Origin: an uncultured Saprospiraceae bacterium
GTDB taxonomy: Bacteria > Bacteroidota > Bacteroidia > Chitinophagales > Saprospiraceae
Direction of reading: 5' to 3'
NCBI GenBank assembly: GCA_937980645.1
Contig: CALJPQ010000024.1
Span: forward strand, 1-35,398
Length of the DNA: 35,398 nt
Below the pieces are notes generated by a model, which saw only the letters and a list, made by a program, of their open reading frames with translations, was not told where the DNA came from and made no database searches. Shown piece by piece: positions 17,076 to 23,987 of this stretch. Position 1 is the stretch's first letter, and every line of letters begins with the position of its first letter. The translations under genes were made by a program, and so were the position numbers.

Positions 17076-18044
17076 ATGAAAAATATCGCCATTCTTATGG
17101 GCGGGGACTCTGCCGAGCGCGTTATCTCGCTGCGCAGTGGGCAGGTAGTGTATGACAGTCTGCCGGCAGATCGCTATCGGCGGTTTCTGATTGATGTGCA
17201 GGGGAGCAACTGGCAGGAAGTGTCTTCCGGCGCTTTGGTGGATAAGAACGACTTTTCCCTTTCGTTGGGCGGCGAGAAGGTGAGCTTTGATGCTGTTTTC
17301 GGGGCTATTCACGGCAGCCCGCTGGAGGACGGCAAGATGCAGGGCTACTTCGACATGCTGGGCATTCCTTACACCTGCTGCAACGGTTTTGTGAGTGCGC
17401 TGACGATGAATAAGCACCTGACGAAACAAGTGGCAGCTACGACGGGAATATCGCTGGCGCCGTCGGTGCTGGTGCGTCGGGGCGAAGTGGTGGACGCTAA
17501 AGCGCTGGTGAGCCAGTTGGGCCTGCCGCTCTTTGTGAAGCCCAACACGCACGGCTCCAGTTTTGGGGTAACCAAAGTGAAGTCGTTAGCCGAATTGGCG
17601 CCGGCGTTGGAGGCGGTGTGGCCCTACGACCGCGAGGCGTTGGTAGAGGCCTTCTTGCCCGGGCGCGAGTTTTCTAACGGCGTATTTCGCACCGAAGGGC
17701 AGGTGGTAGCGCTGCCGGTTACAGAGATCATCCCTGAGACGGAATTTTTTGATTTTGCAGCCAAATACGAAGGCAAATCGCAGGAAATTACGCCTGCACA
17801 ACTACCGCTGCATCTGGCGCAGCAATGCCAGGAGTGGTCACGCCGGCTCTACGAAGCGCTCGACTGCCGCGGCATTGTGCGGTGTGATTACATTCTGGTG
17901 GGCGACACCTTTTATTTGTTAGAGGTAAACACCATTCCGGGGCTCTCGCCGGCGAGCATTGTGCCACAACAGGTGCGCGCCTACGGCTGGACGCTGGAGG
18001 GGTTTTTTAGCCGCCTGATTGAAGAGGCGCTTCATCGGTATTAA
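17076..18044 (+). CDS. ddl: D-alanine--D-alanine ligase
   Basis: A 322-residue cytoplasmic ATP-grasp enzyme making the D-Ala-D-Ala dipeptide for peptidoglycan. The N-terminus MKNIAILMGGDSAERVISLRSG carries the Ddl GGxSxE-like loop (GGDSAE). VFGAIHGSPLEDGKMQGYFD, FVKPNTHGSSFGVTKV (ATP-grasp loop), CDYILVGDTFYLLEVNTIPG and SPASIVPQQ (metal and substrate binding) follow in the normal order. Length is normal. upp follows after 29 bases on the same strand, probably in one transcript. No consensus -7 box was found upstream; the preceding bases are T-rich. Confidence 0.95.
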   Translation: MKNIAILMGGDSAERVISLRSGQVVYDSLPADRYRRFLIDVQGSNWQEVSSGALVDKNDFSLSLGGEKVSFDAVFGAIHGSPLEDGKMQGYFDMLGIPYTCCNGFVSALTMNKHLTKQVAATTGISLAPSVLVRRGEVVDAKALVSQLGLPLFVKPNTHGSSFGVTKVKSLAELAPALEAVWPYDREALVEAFLPGREFSNGVFRTEGQVVALPVTEIIPETEFFDFAAKYEGKSQEITPAQLPLHLAQQCQEWSRRLYEALDCRGIVRCDYILVGDTFYLLEVNTIPGLSPASIVPQQVRAYGWTLEGFFSRLIEEALHRY

Positions 18045-18073
18045 CAACATACTAAATCGGTTTTTCCGAAATC

Positions 18074-18727
18074 ATGGTAACGAACCTGTCTAAACACCCT
18101 ACCATAGCGCAGCATTTCATTGCCGAGCTGCGCGACGCTCAGGTACAGCAAGATCGCCTGCGTTTTCGCCGCAATCTGGAGCGTATGGGCGAAGTGATGG
18201 CCTACGAAATTTCCAAAACGCTACACTACGAACCGCGGGAGGTAGAAACGCCGCTGGGCGTGGCTACGGTGTACCTGTCTTCCGACAGGGTAGTGCTGGG
18301 CACGATCCTGCGCGCGGGGTTGCCGTTGCATCAGGGGTTGCTCAACGTCTTTGACCGGGCCGAAAATGCCTTCATCAGTGCCTACCGCAACCCGCGCCCC
18401 GACGGGCGTTTCGACATTCAACTGGACTACGTGAGCTGCCCCCCACTCGACGATGCGGTGCTTATTCTGGCCGATCCAATGTTGGCTACGGGCGCCTCTG
18501 TTTGCCTGGCCCTGCAGCACTTAGAGCGCTACGGCAAGCCCCGCACAACGCACGTCGTGGCCGTCATTGCCAGCGTGCAAGGAGTGGAGGCCGTGCAGCG
18601 CCAGTTTCCCGATGTGCGCCTGTGGGTGGGCGCTATTGACCAGGAGCTCACTGCCAAAGCGTTCATCGTGCCGGGCCTGGGCGACGCCGGCGACCTGGCC
18701 TACGGCAGCAAGGGCGAGCCTGAATAA
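18074..18727 (+). CDS. upp: Uracil phosphoribosyltransferase
   Basis: Pyrimidine salvage enzyme (uracil plus PRPP to UMP), 217 residues, cytoplasmic. The PRPP-binding motif VLILADPMLATGASVCLAL (about residues 134-152) and the C-terminal uracil-binding segment PGLGDAGDLAYG are present. LGTILRAGLPLHQGLLNVF is the other conserved core. Length is close to the usual ~210. It shares a short gap with ddl and is followed by the convergent lipoprotein gene, with an intergenic palindrome between. Confidence 0.95.
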   Translation: MVTNLSKHPTIAQHFIAELRDAQVQQDRLRFRRNLERMGEVMAYEISKTLHYEPREVETPLGVATVYLSSDRVVLGTILRAGLPLHQGLLNVFDRAENAFISAYRNPRPDGRFDIQLDYVSCPPLDDAVLILADPMLATGASVCLALQHLERYGKPRTTHVVAVIASVQGVEAVQRQFPDVRLWVGAIDQELTAKAFIVPGLGDAGDLAYGSKGEPE

Positions 18728-18824
18728 GCAGGCTGCATCGCAGTAGGGTTGCCTCGTTCTTCGATAGGGCTTATTTTCTGAACTTACGCAGGCAGGACAA
18801 AACGCCGTCGTCCTCAGGCTGTAA

Positions 18825-18846
18825 GGCCGCCACGAATGCACGAATG
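18825..18846. repeat. Short repeat GGCCGCCACGAATGCACGAATG, copy 2
   Basis: Matches 16957-16978 at 20 of 22 positions. A related fragment (GCAAATGCACAGAAT) lies at about 10608-10622. In both the 10.6 and 18.8 kb regions the motif stands close to a palindrome of the other family. Confidence 0.6.
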
Positions 18847-18880
18847 AAAAACAAATGCTTCGCCCGTTCGAGAAAGTCTG

Positions 18881-18913
18881 GAGACGACACCTCTTTGCGG
18901 GAGATGTCGCCTC
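18881..18913. repeat. Intergenic palindrome, 33-base type, copy 4
   Basis: Begins GAGACGACACCTC and ends GGGAGATGTCGCCTC, between the convergent upp and lipoprotein genes. A bidirectional terminator or RNA-stabilising role would fit this place, but no T run is present. Confidence 0.85.
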
Positions 18914-18946
18914 AAACTCGTGCAAGTGGGCTTTCTTTGGGGTGGC

Positions 18947-19774
18947 TTATTTTTTCTTTTTCCGGGTAGCCGCTTTTTCCTCCTTGAGCTCATGAAGGTT
19001 GAGGGTGGCCATGAGGCTGATGTGGTTGCTGGCTAAGTTCAGCTCGTTGAGCGATTTGCTGCCTAAAGCCACGCCGGTAGTGTTGAGGCTGAGGGTAACG
19101 GGGCGGAAGTGGTAGCCGATGGTCCAAAGCACTTCCCCAAAGAGCATGGGTGATTGCGTTTCTAGCAGTTCGATGCGGTCCAGTTCGACCCGTGGGATGC
19201 GGGCATCTATGCGGCCGTTGGTGTACTGCACACAAGAGAGGCGGAAGGCTACTCCGAAGCGCATTTGCTTGTGCTGCAGCCGCACGCCGGGCTGGAGGCC
19301 ATAGCGCCAGAACGACCATTCCACTTCTTTAAGCGGGACGTCGGGCTCTACGTATCGGTTGCGGGCGTGCCCCCATCCGGCAGTGCCGAACAGGCTGAGC
19401 AGGTATTCCTGATTTTTGCCGGCATGCCGGTAAAATCCTGCGCCGGCTTCGCCGAAGCGCATCCGTCCGTCGAAGCTGACTGCTGGCGCCGGAGGGAATG
19501 GGAAACCGCCTGAAAATATATCGAGATTGCCGGTGTAGCTCAGGCTGAAATAGTTGGCCATCAGGCCCACACCCGGAGCGGGGCTGTATGAGGCTTGGGC
19601 TTCCCAGCCCGTGTTCGAGCCAAAGAAGGTAGCGCCGCTTACTGCGCCTTCGCCCTTCTGGCTCATGGCGGGCAGGTTTATCGTGTTGGGGGTGTAGAAG
19701 CGGCTACTGGTGCAGGAGGCCAGCAGCGCCATCATGGATACGATCATTAGGGCTATCTTAGGTGCGTGCGACAT
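18947..19774 (-). CDS. Outer-membrane beta-barrel-like lipoprotein, paralogue of the 21145 gene
   Basis: A 275-residue protein with a lipoprotein signal (MMALLASC, lipobox Cys at about residue 21) followed by FYTPNTINLPAMSQKGE. The body has alternating hydrophobic/polar strands and aromatic residues, as in an outer-membrane barrel (GAGFYRHAGKNQEYLLSLFG, MRFGVAFRLSCVQYTNGRID). The tail is Lys-rich (ATRKKKK). The same order of features, YxPNT after the lipobox and RFGxxxRLxxxQYxxGxID later, occurs in the protein at 21145-21888. The two are therefore paralogues flanking the cytochrome c peroxidase gene. Function is unknown. A terminator separates it from the peroxidase gene, so it may have its own promoter, not identified. 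Confidence 0.8.
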   Translation of the reverse strand: MSHAPKIALMIVSMMALLASCTSSRFYTPNTINLPAMSQKGEGAVSGATFFGSNTGWEAQASYSPAPGVGLMANYFSLSYTGNLDIFSGGFPFPPAPAVSFDGRMRFGEAGAGFYRHAGKNQEYLLSLFGTAGWGHARNRYVEPDVPLKEVEWSFWRYGLQPGVRLQHKQMRFGVAFRLSCVQYTNGRIDARIPRVELDRIELLETQSPMLFGEVLWTIGYHFRPVTLSLNTTGVALGSKSLNELNLASNHISLMATLNLHELKEEKAATRKKKK

Positions 19775-19804
19775 ACGAGGAAATGATTTAGCGATACTAT
19801 AAAA

Positions 19805-19840
19805 CAGGGAGTCCCAAAGATACCTCTCCGGGACTCCCTG
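19805..19840 (-). terminator. Intrinsic terminator after the cytochrome c peroxidase gene
   Basis: CAGGGAGTCCC (19805-19815) and its exact complement GGGACTCCCTG (19830-19840) form an 11-bp stem with a 14-base loop. On the minus strand it is followed directly by TTTTAT. It lies 26 bases past the peroxidase stop. Confidence 0.8.
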
Positions 19841-19866
19841 CGCGTGTGTTACGCAAAAAAGAGCGA

Positions 19867-21045
19867 CTATTTGAACGGATCGGAGAAGCGCTTGTCTGCC
19901 AGCAGTTCTTCGTCCGTGAGTGTGTGCAGGAAGGCGATGAGGTCGCTCTTTTGCTGTGGGCTAAAGTTGAAGCGGCGTGGCTGGTTGCCAACGCGCAGTT
20001 CGGTGCTGAGGTTGGGGTGTGCCTGGATGCCCGTGCTGTAATGGTCAATGACTTCTTCCAGTGTAGCGAAGCGCCCGTCGTGCATGTAGGGTGCCGTCAG
20101 GGCAATATTGCGCAGGAGCGGTACTTTGAACATGCCCATTTCAGAGTTTTTCTTGGTGATGCCGCCTACGCCCTGGTCGGTGGTGGTAGCGTCCAAGCCG
20201 TTGTTGGCGTACATTTTCATCGGGCGGCCCTGCACCGGGCTGTGGCAGGAGGCACAGTTGTCTAAATAGATGCGCTTGCCGCGGTTTTCGGCGGCGGTGA
20301 AGCCGGAGAAGTCCATGTATTCGCGACTATTCCAGGTGTCGGTGCCGATAACGCGCTCGGCTTCGCGGTCGAACTTACTGCGGAAGGACCCAAGGGCATT
20401 GACGAAATTGGCAATGGCTTCGGACACGCGCTGGGCAGTTACCGTCTCGTCGCCATAGGCCATGCGGAACAGGGGAGCGTAGTAGGGCTGGGAGCGCACA
20501 GCATTGACGATATCGTCGTGTTTCATGTCCATTTCAACCGGATTGGCCATGGTGGCTAAGTTTTGCTCCGAAGCGGTGCCGGCGCGGTTGTCCCAGAAAA
20601 AGGGAATACCGCTAGGGCCAAACAAGTCGGTGCCGTAGTAAGCGGCGAAGTTGAGCACCGAGCCTAAGGCGATGGAGTTGCGCGTGCCGACGCGGTCGAA
20701 CACGCCGCGGCTAACGGGCTTATCGTCGGAGAAGGCGATCTCCTGTCGGTGGCAGCTGGCGCAGTTGATCTTGCCGTCTTTCGAGAGGTTTTTATCATAG
20801 AAGAGCACGCGGCCCAGGATGGCTTTATCCTGGTCAACGGCACGGGCAAACAGCCCTCGGGCCTCCAGGTGTTTGGGTAATTTGGTCAGGTAGTTATCCG
20901 GCTTAGCCGGCAGGTTGAGGTACTGCGACAGAAGCGCGTAGTCTTCCGGTTCGTAGTAGTAATACTCAAAATCTGCCTGCTTGCAAGCGGCCAGCAAGAG
21001 CAGCACGGCGAAGAAAGGCAGCCCGAGACGAAGTATTTTTTTCAT
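19867..21045 (-). CDS. Di-haem cytochrome c peroxidase family lipoprotein
   Basis: 392 residues. The lipoprotein signal PFFAVLLLLAACKQ (Cys about 21) suggests an envelope-anchored enzyme. Two CXXCH haem sites, both CASCH, lie at about residues 96-100 and 270-274, as in bacterial CcpA/MauG-type peroxidases. Other family phrases are LGRVLFYDKNLSKDGKINCASC, VGTRNSIALGSVLN, FFWDNRAGTASEQ and MFKVPLLRNIALTAPYMHDGRFATLEEVIDHY. The reaction is probably H2O2 reduction with electrons from a small cytochrome, though MauG-like oxidation is possible. It sits between two paralogous lipoprotein genes (99 and 92 bases away), with a cytochrome-like lipoprotein gene further upstream. No consensus promoter was found in the upstream gap. 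Confidence 0.92.
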   Translation of the reverse strand: MKKILRLGLPFFAVLLLLAACKQADFEYYYYEPEDYALLSQYLNLPAKPDNYLTKLPKHLEARGLFARAVDQDKAILGRVLFYDKNLSKDGKINCASCHRQEIAFSDDKPVSRGVFDRVGTRNSIALGSVLNFAAYYGTDLFGPSGIPFFWDNRAGTASEQNLATMANPVEMDMKHDDIVNAVRSQPYYAPLFRMAYGDETVTAQRVSEAIANFVNALGSFRSKFDREAERVIGTDTWNSREYMDFSGFTAAENRGKRIYLDNCASCHSPVQGRPMKMYANNGLDATTTDQGVGGITKKNSEMGMFKVPLLRNIALTAPYMHDGRFATLEEVIDHYSTGIQAHPNLSTELRVGNQPRRFNFSPQQKSDLIAFLHTLTDEELLADKRFSDPFK

Positions 21046-21144
21046 GGATGGGTGGTGTTTGGTGAGCGAAATGGATGGTTAGCGTTGAGAAAAAATGATT
21101 TGTCGGTACAGACGCAGCCCGTTGGCGGAGGGTTGGGTACGGGC

Positions 21145-21888
21145 CTATTTTATTTTTGAAGCGCGTTCGGCGCGCCAAAAGTGGTCCATCTGGAAGGTAA
21201 GTGAAAGGCCGAAGGTGTGCGTGGCTAAGCCCAGCTCTTCAGCTGCATTGTACTCCATCAGGGTGGCGAAGAGACTCACCCACACGGGGCGGCTGCCCAT
21301 GCTCAGGCTGACGGATAGCTCGGGGAAGATGAGCGGCGAGCGCTCTTCGATAAGCTCGATTTTGGAGATGTCCGGTTCGCCCAGTCGGTAGTCAATCCAG
21401 CCTTTGCGGTACTGGAGGTAATTAAGCCTCGCGCCTGTGCCAAAGCGCAAGGCGTTGTGCTCCACAGAAATACCGTATTGCCCAAAATAGCGGTGGAATT
21501 GCAGCGTAGCCTTGGACTCCTTCGGAAACTGGTTGAAAGCAGAACCTGCACCCCAACCGAAAAACAGGGTGTTCGAGGTGGCATCACCTGTCGGGAAATA
21601 CATGCCCAGCGCGCCCTCCATCAGGCGGCCTTTACCCCAGCGCTCCTGTGCAGGGTTGCCGCCCCGGAGTTCCATGTGATTGACCATAAGGGCCAGCCGG
21701 CGCGACAGGGCATAGCTGCCGTGCACCTCGAAGCCCGAAAACTCTGGCCCACGCAAACCACCCGCGCTCGCCACGGCATTGTGGCGTTCCATCAAGTGCG
21801 GCGTATGAACAGTATTGGGCGCGTAGTAGTACGAATTACACGCACACCCCAGCAGCAGCATCAGCAGGAATAGTATCCATGGCAACAT
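21145..21888 (-). CDS. Outer-membrane beta-barrel-like lipoprotein, paralogue of the 18947 gene
   Basis: 247 residues from MLPWILFLLMLLLGCACNS. The frame also offers an ATG at 21909, but a TAnnTTTG box at 21911-21918 would place that codon at or before the transcription start. The lipobox LLLGC is followed by YYYAPNTVHTPHLMERHN. Barrel-like strands follow (GLRGPEFSGFEVHGSYALSR, LRFGTGARLNYLQYRKGWID, IELIEERSPLIFPEL). These correspond in order to MRFGVAFRLSCVQYTNGRID and IELLETQSPMLFGEV in the 18947 protein. Function unknown. Likely cotranscribed with the peroxidase 99 bases downstream. Confidence 0.8.
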   Translation of the reverse strand: MLPWILFLLMLLLGCACNSYYYAPNTVHTPHLMERHNAVASAGGLRGPEFSGFEVHGSYALSRRLALMVNHMELRGGNPAQERWGKGRLMEGALGMYFPTGDATSNTLFFGWGAGSAFNQFPKESKATLQFHRYFGQYGISVEHNALRFGTGARLNYLQYRKGWIDYRLGEPDISKIELIEERSPLIFPELSVSLSMGSRPVWVSLFATLMEYNAAEELGLATHTFGLSLTFQMDHFWRAERASKIK

Positions 21889-21910
21889 AGGCAGGTCGCT
21901 TTTGAACACT

Positions 21911-21918
21911 CAAAACTA
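21911..21918 (-). promoter_or_regulatory. -7 box (TAGTTTTG) for the lipoprotein-peroxidase unit
   Basis: An exact TAnnTTTG on the minus strand. TGG lies 20 bases upstream where TTG is expected. It decides the start of the lipoprotein gene in favour of 21888. Confidence 0.45.
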
Positions 21919-22050
21919 CGGTAAACGCAGGCTATATTCCACAGCACTCGAGCCACTTTAGCACAACCCTAACACTTCCTGCTGATGGTGTGTTAACGCT
22001 TTCTGCCGTTACCTGCTCCTGGCGGCACCGCGTAACTCGATGCGCAAAGG

Positions 22051-22434
22051 TTACTCCACGTATCCATTGCGCGCCCAGCAGGCCAGTCGGTTCAGTACAC
22101 CAGCCGATAACTTGGTACCACCCTTAGGCATAGGGCTACAACCTTTACCGTGGTTGACCGCACACAAGAGATTCTGTGACTCAAAAGCCTTCTTTACCCC
22201 AGCGTAGTTTGAAAGGTTGACACCATTGGAGGCTGTGCTCGCGTCATGGCAGCCACCCGTGGCACAAGTGGAGTTCATGACGCCGCGCACAAACAAAGTA
22301 TAGGTGTTGCTGTCCGCGTTCACGGTGGCGCAGTTGGCCTCCTTGATGTAGTCGGGATTTTTGTCGTCTTTGCCGCAGCCGATGAGCGCCAGCAGCAATG
22401 CAGAAAGCAGGACGCTAATGTAGTAGATGTTCAT
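22051..22434 (-). CDS. Small cytochrome c-like lipoprotein with a CX4CH motif
   Basis: 127 residues. The lipoprotein signal LLSALLLALIGCGKDD is followed by a short c-type cytochrome-like domain. The haem motif would be CATGGCH, CX4CH rather than CXXCH. SNGVNLSNYAGVKKAF and SPMPKGGTKLS follow; the latter has the usual Met axial-ligand position. Three further Cys (NCATV, LLCAV, GKGCSP) and LACW could form disulfides. Similar short domains occur in envelope electron-transfer proteins of Bacteroidota. It is upstream of the peroxidase cluster on the same strand (141-base gap), so an electron-donor role is plausible but unproven. Confidence 0.78.
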   Translation of the reverse strand: MNIYYISVLLSALLLALIGCGKDDKNPDYIKEANCATVNADSNTYTLFVRGVMNSTCATGGCHDASTASNGVNLSNYAGVKKAFESQNLLCAVNHGKGCSPMPKGGTKLSAGVLNRLACWARNGYVE

Positions 22435-22537
22435 ACGAAAATGAAAGATGAAGATGACCTTAGTGTATTCGCGGTAAACTTTTTAGTGCCTTGGTAGTGA
22501 TAAAAACCGTAACCCGGCCCAAATGTTGTGCGCGCAC

Positions 22538-22545
22538 TAACTTTG
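22538..22545 (+). promoter_or_regulatory. -7 box (TAACTTTG) immediately before the DUF2007-type gene
   Basis: An exact TAnnTTTG ending 5 bases before the ATG at 22551. The transcript would be leaderless or nearly so. No clear -33 element. Confidence 0.5.
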
Positions 22546-22550
22546 GCCTC

Positions 22551-22919
22551 ATGCTACACGACGACATTATAGACGACTTAGGTTGGGTGCATGGCCCGGA
22601 AAAAGACCGTGGCGAGGTGGTAGCCATGTTTTATTCGCCGTTGGAGGCGGAGGTGGCGGCGGCGCGGTTGCGGTCGGAGGGTATTCCGTGCTTTTTGGCC
22701 AGTCGCACGGCCCAGTCGATGATGCCGCATTTGCAGCTGTTAGTGCGCCTGCACGTGCGCCCGCAGGACCTCGAGCGGGCGCGGCGCGTGTTGATGGAGG
22801 CGGGTATTGAAATCGAGGAACCTCAGGAGACGAAAGCGGGTGGTTGGGTGCTGGTGGCCCTATTCGCCCTGGTGGGGGTATTGCTCGCTGCTCTGCTCGT
22901 TCGGGCGCTTGCCATGTGA
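22551..22919 (+). CDS. DUF2007-type small protein with a C-terminal membrane helix
   Basis: 122 residues from MLHDDIIDDLGWVHG. The central part matches the putative signal-transducing DUF2007 pattern: VVAMFYSPLEAEVAAARLRSEGIPCFLA, then LLVRLHVRPQDLERARRVLME. A single hydrophobic helix near the C-terminus (GGWVLVALFALVGVLLAALL) should anchor it in the membrane with the domain in the cytoplasm. Biological role is unknown. The frame extends 20 codons further upstream, but the -7 box at 22538 argues for the ATG used here. The first 40 or so bases of the antisense frame are open too but look like a shadow. Confidence 0.8.
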   Translation: MLHDDIIDDLGWVHGPEKDRGEVVAMFYSPLEAEVAAARLRSEGIPCFLASRTAQSMMPHLQLLVRLHVRPQDLERARRVLMEAGIEIEEPQETKAGGWVLVALFALVGVLLAALLVRALAM

Positions 22920-22947
22920 GCTGCGCCTCCTCTTGCAGGATGCCCCA

Positions 22948-23087
22948 GACGACACCTCGAAAACGGGCTGCTGGCCACTTTTCACTTTTCAGAGACAACA
23001 CTTCCCTGCGGGAAATGTCGCCTCTACACCCTGCGGGAAATGTTACCTCTGAGATGTTGTCTTCAAGGTGCGAGAAGGCGACACCTC
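22948..23087. repeat. Cluster of intergenic palindromes (copy 5 plus variants)
   Basis: Contains a half unit GACGACACCTCGA (22948-22960) and a full 33-base unit (22992-23024; arms GAGACAACACTTCCC and GGGAAATGTCGCCTC around TGC). A right-half unit follows at about 23029-23049 (CCCTGCGGGAAATGTTACCTC without its left arm). Last is a 37-base inverted-order unit at 23051-23087 (GAGATGTTGTCTTC ... GAAGGCGACACCTC), like 15705-15741. Confidence 0.85.
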
Positions 23088-23273
23088 AGGGCTTGAAATG
23101 AGCATCGTGCAGTGCTTGTCTCAGGTAACAATCTGCATGAGAAAAAAAGTTTGTAAGTTGTTGTAAATCTGGTTTTTACGTGGTTTGTGGTCTTTCGGTT
23201 TAGCAGTTTTCTGACGTAACACTATGCTGCGTTCTGTTTGTGAGCCACTGTGGAGGCGGGTAGACTTTTGTCA

Positions 23274-23423
23274 ATGAAAAGCGAGGACTATCGCTTGCAC
23301 TTCTATCCGTTAATCAAAAACAGTATAATCGTCATGAAAGGTGTTTCTACTTTCCGCCTTGTGCCCTTCCTTTTGGTTGCTTTATCCAGTGCATTCATTA
23401 TTGTGGATACTACAGTCGTCTGA
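23274..23423 (+). CDS. Possible 49-residue hydrophobic small ORF
   Basis: An open frame begins MKSEDYRLHFYPLIKNS and continues MKGVSTFRLVPFLLVALSSA (second ATG at 23334), stopping 14 bases before the next gene. The second half looks like a signal peptide or single membrane helix. There is no recognisable family, and it may be a chance ORF. Its position ahead of 23438 on the same strand is the only supporting context. Confidence 0.25.
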   Translation: MKSEDYRLHFYPLIKNSIIVMKGVSTFRLVPFLLVALSSAFIIVDTTVV

Positions 23424-23437
23424 ACCTCAGAGGAGCC

Positions 23438-23863
23438 ATGGTAAGAGCAAGAGAAGTTTTGAGTGCGCCAAAGCTGGCAGCTATATCTGTCTTCTATAAA
23501 GAAGCAGAGGTAGAGGTTGTTTTCGGTACGCCGAGCCGAAATTGCGAAGGCAGTGGCATTTGCATGGTAACAAGCCGTTTTCCGGCAGGTTACACCGTTC
23601 CCTGCCCGCATGCGCGTGCAATCATTTACTGCGATACAGAGCGTAGGGAGTTGGTTTTCCGATTTCCAAAACGGTATTTGAGTGAGATAACGCTCAAGCG
23701 CTTGAAGGACAATGACGTATTTGTAGTAGAAGAGCCTTTTCGTATTCCGCAAGTATTGATACGACGGTGGGGATTATCCGGAAGGTACATCTCCGCGGGT
23801 CGGTATCCGATAGAGGTCTATTCCACGGAATGGCGCCTTTATTTTCCATGGCCGCGAGACTGA
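23438..23863 (+). CDS. Unrecognised 141-residue protein with paired cysteines
   Basis: The translation looks like a real globular protein: CEGSGICMV near residue 36, CPHARAIIYCDTERRELVFRF around 56, then KDNDVFVVEEPFRIPQ and ISAGRYPIEVYSTEWRLYFP at the end. Small Bacteroidota proteins with a C-x-G-x-G-x-C motif and a similar ending are familiar to me, but I cannot name a family or function. There is no signal peptide. AGAGGAG lies only 2 bases before the ATG, closer than a working Shine-Dalgarno. The overlapping minus-strand frame is judged a shadow. An imperfect hairpin follows the stop. Confidence 0.7.
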   Translation: MVRAREVLSAPKLAAISVFYKEAEVEVVFGTPSRNCEGSGICMVTSRFPAGYTVPCPHARAIIYCDTERRELVFRFPKRYLSEITLKRLKDNDVFVVEEPFRIPQVLIRRWGLSGRYISAGRYPIEVYSTEWRLYFPWPRD

Positions 23864-23870
23864 TTTCTCA

Positions 23871-23917
23871 TGAGATGATACGCCGCAGTGCGAAAGAGTG
23901 CTGCGGCTACTATCTCA
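23871..23917 (+). terminator. Imperfect long hairpin after the 141-residue protein gene
   Basis: GCCGCAG (23882-23888) pairs with CTGCGGC (23901-23907). The outer TGAGAT (23871-23876) pairs with ATCTCA (23912-23917) across a small internal mismatch. It starts 8 bases after the stop. There is no T run, so termination is uncertain. Confidence 0.4.
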
Positions 23918-23987
23918 GGCGATCACAGAACAAAGAATGAGAAAACTGAGTGATTACATTATTCACTTCTAAAACTTTTCTGCTGAT

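Larger units (their letters stand above)
22920..23437. other. Long intergenic region, repeat-rich left half
   Basis: The left half (22948-23087) is a cluster of intergenic palindromes. The right half is more AT-rich and holds only a short ORF (23274-23423). No RNA gene or clear promoter was recognised; TTTG followed 20 bases later by TAGACTTTTG (about 23238-23270) is at best a weak one. Confidence 0.6.

Noticed and set aside
23303..23752. Minus-strand ORF of 149 codons opposite the 141-residue protein
   Set aside because: The plus-strand frame has a more protein-like composition and conserved-looking motifs; the minus translation has no signal peptide or domain and shadows it.
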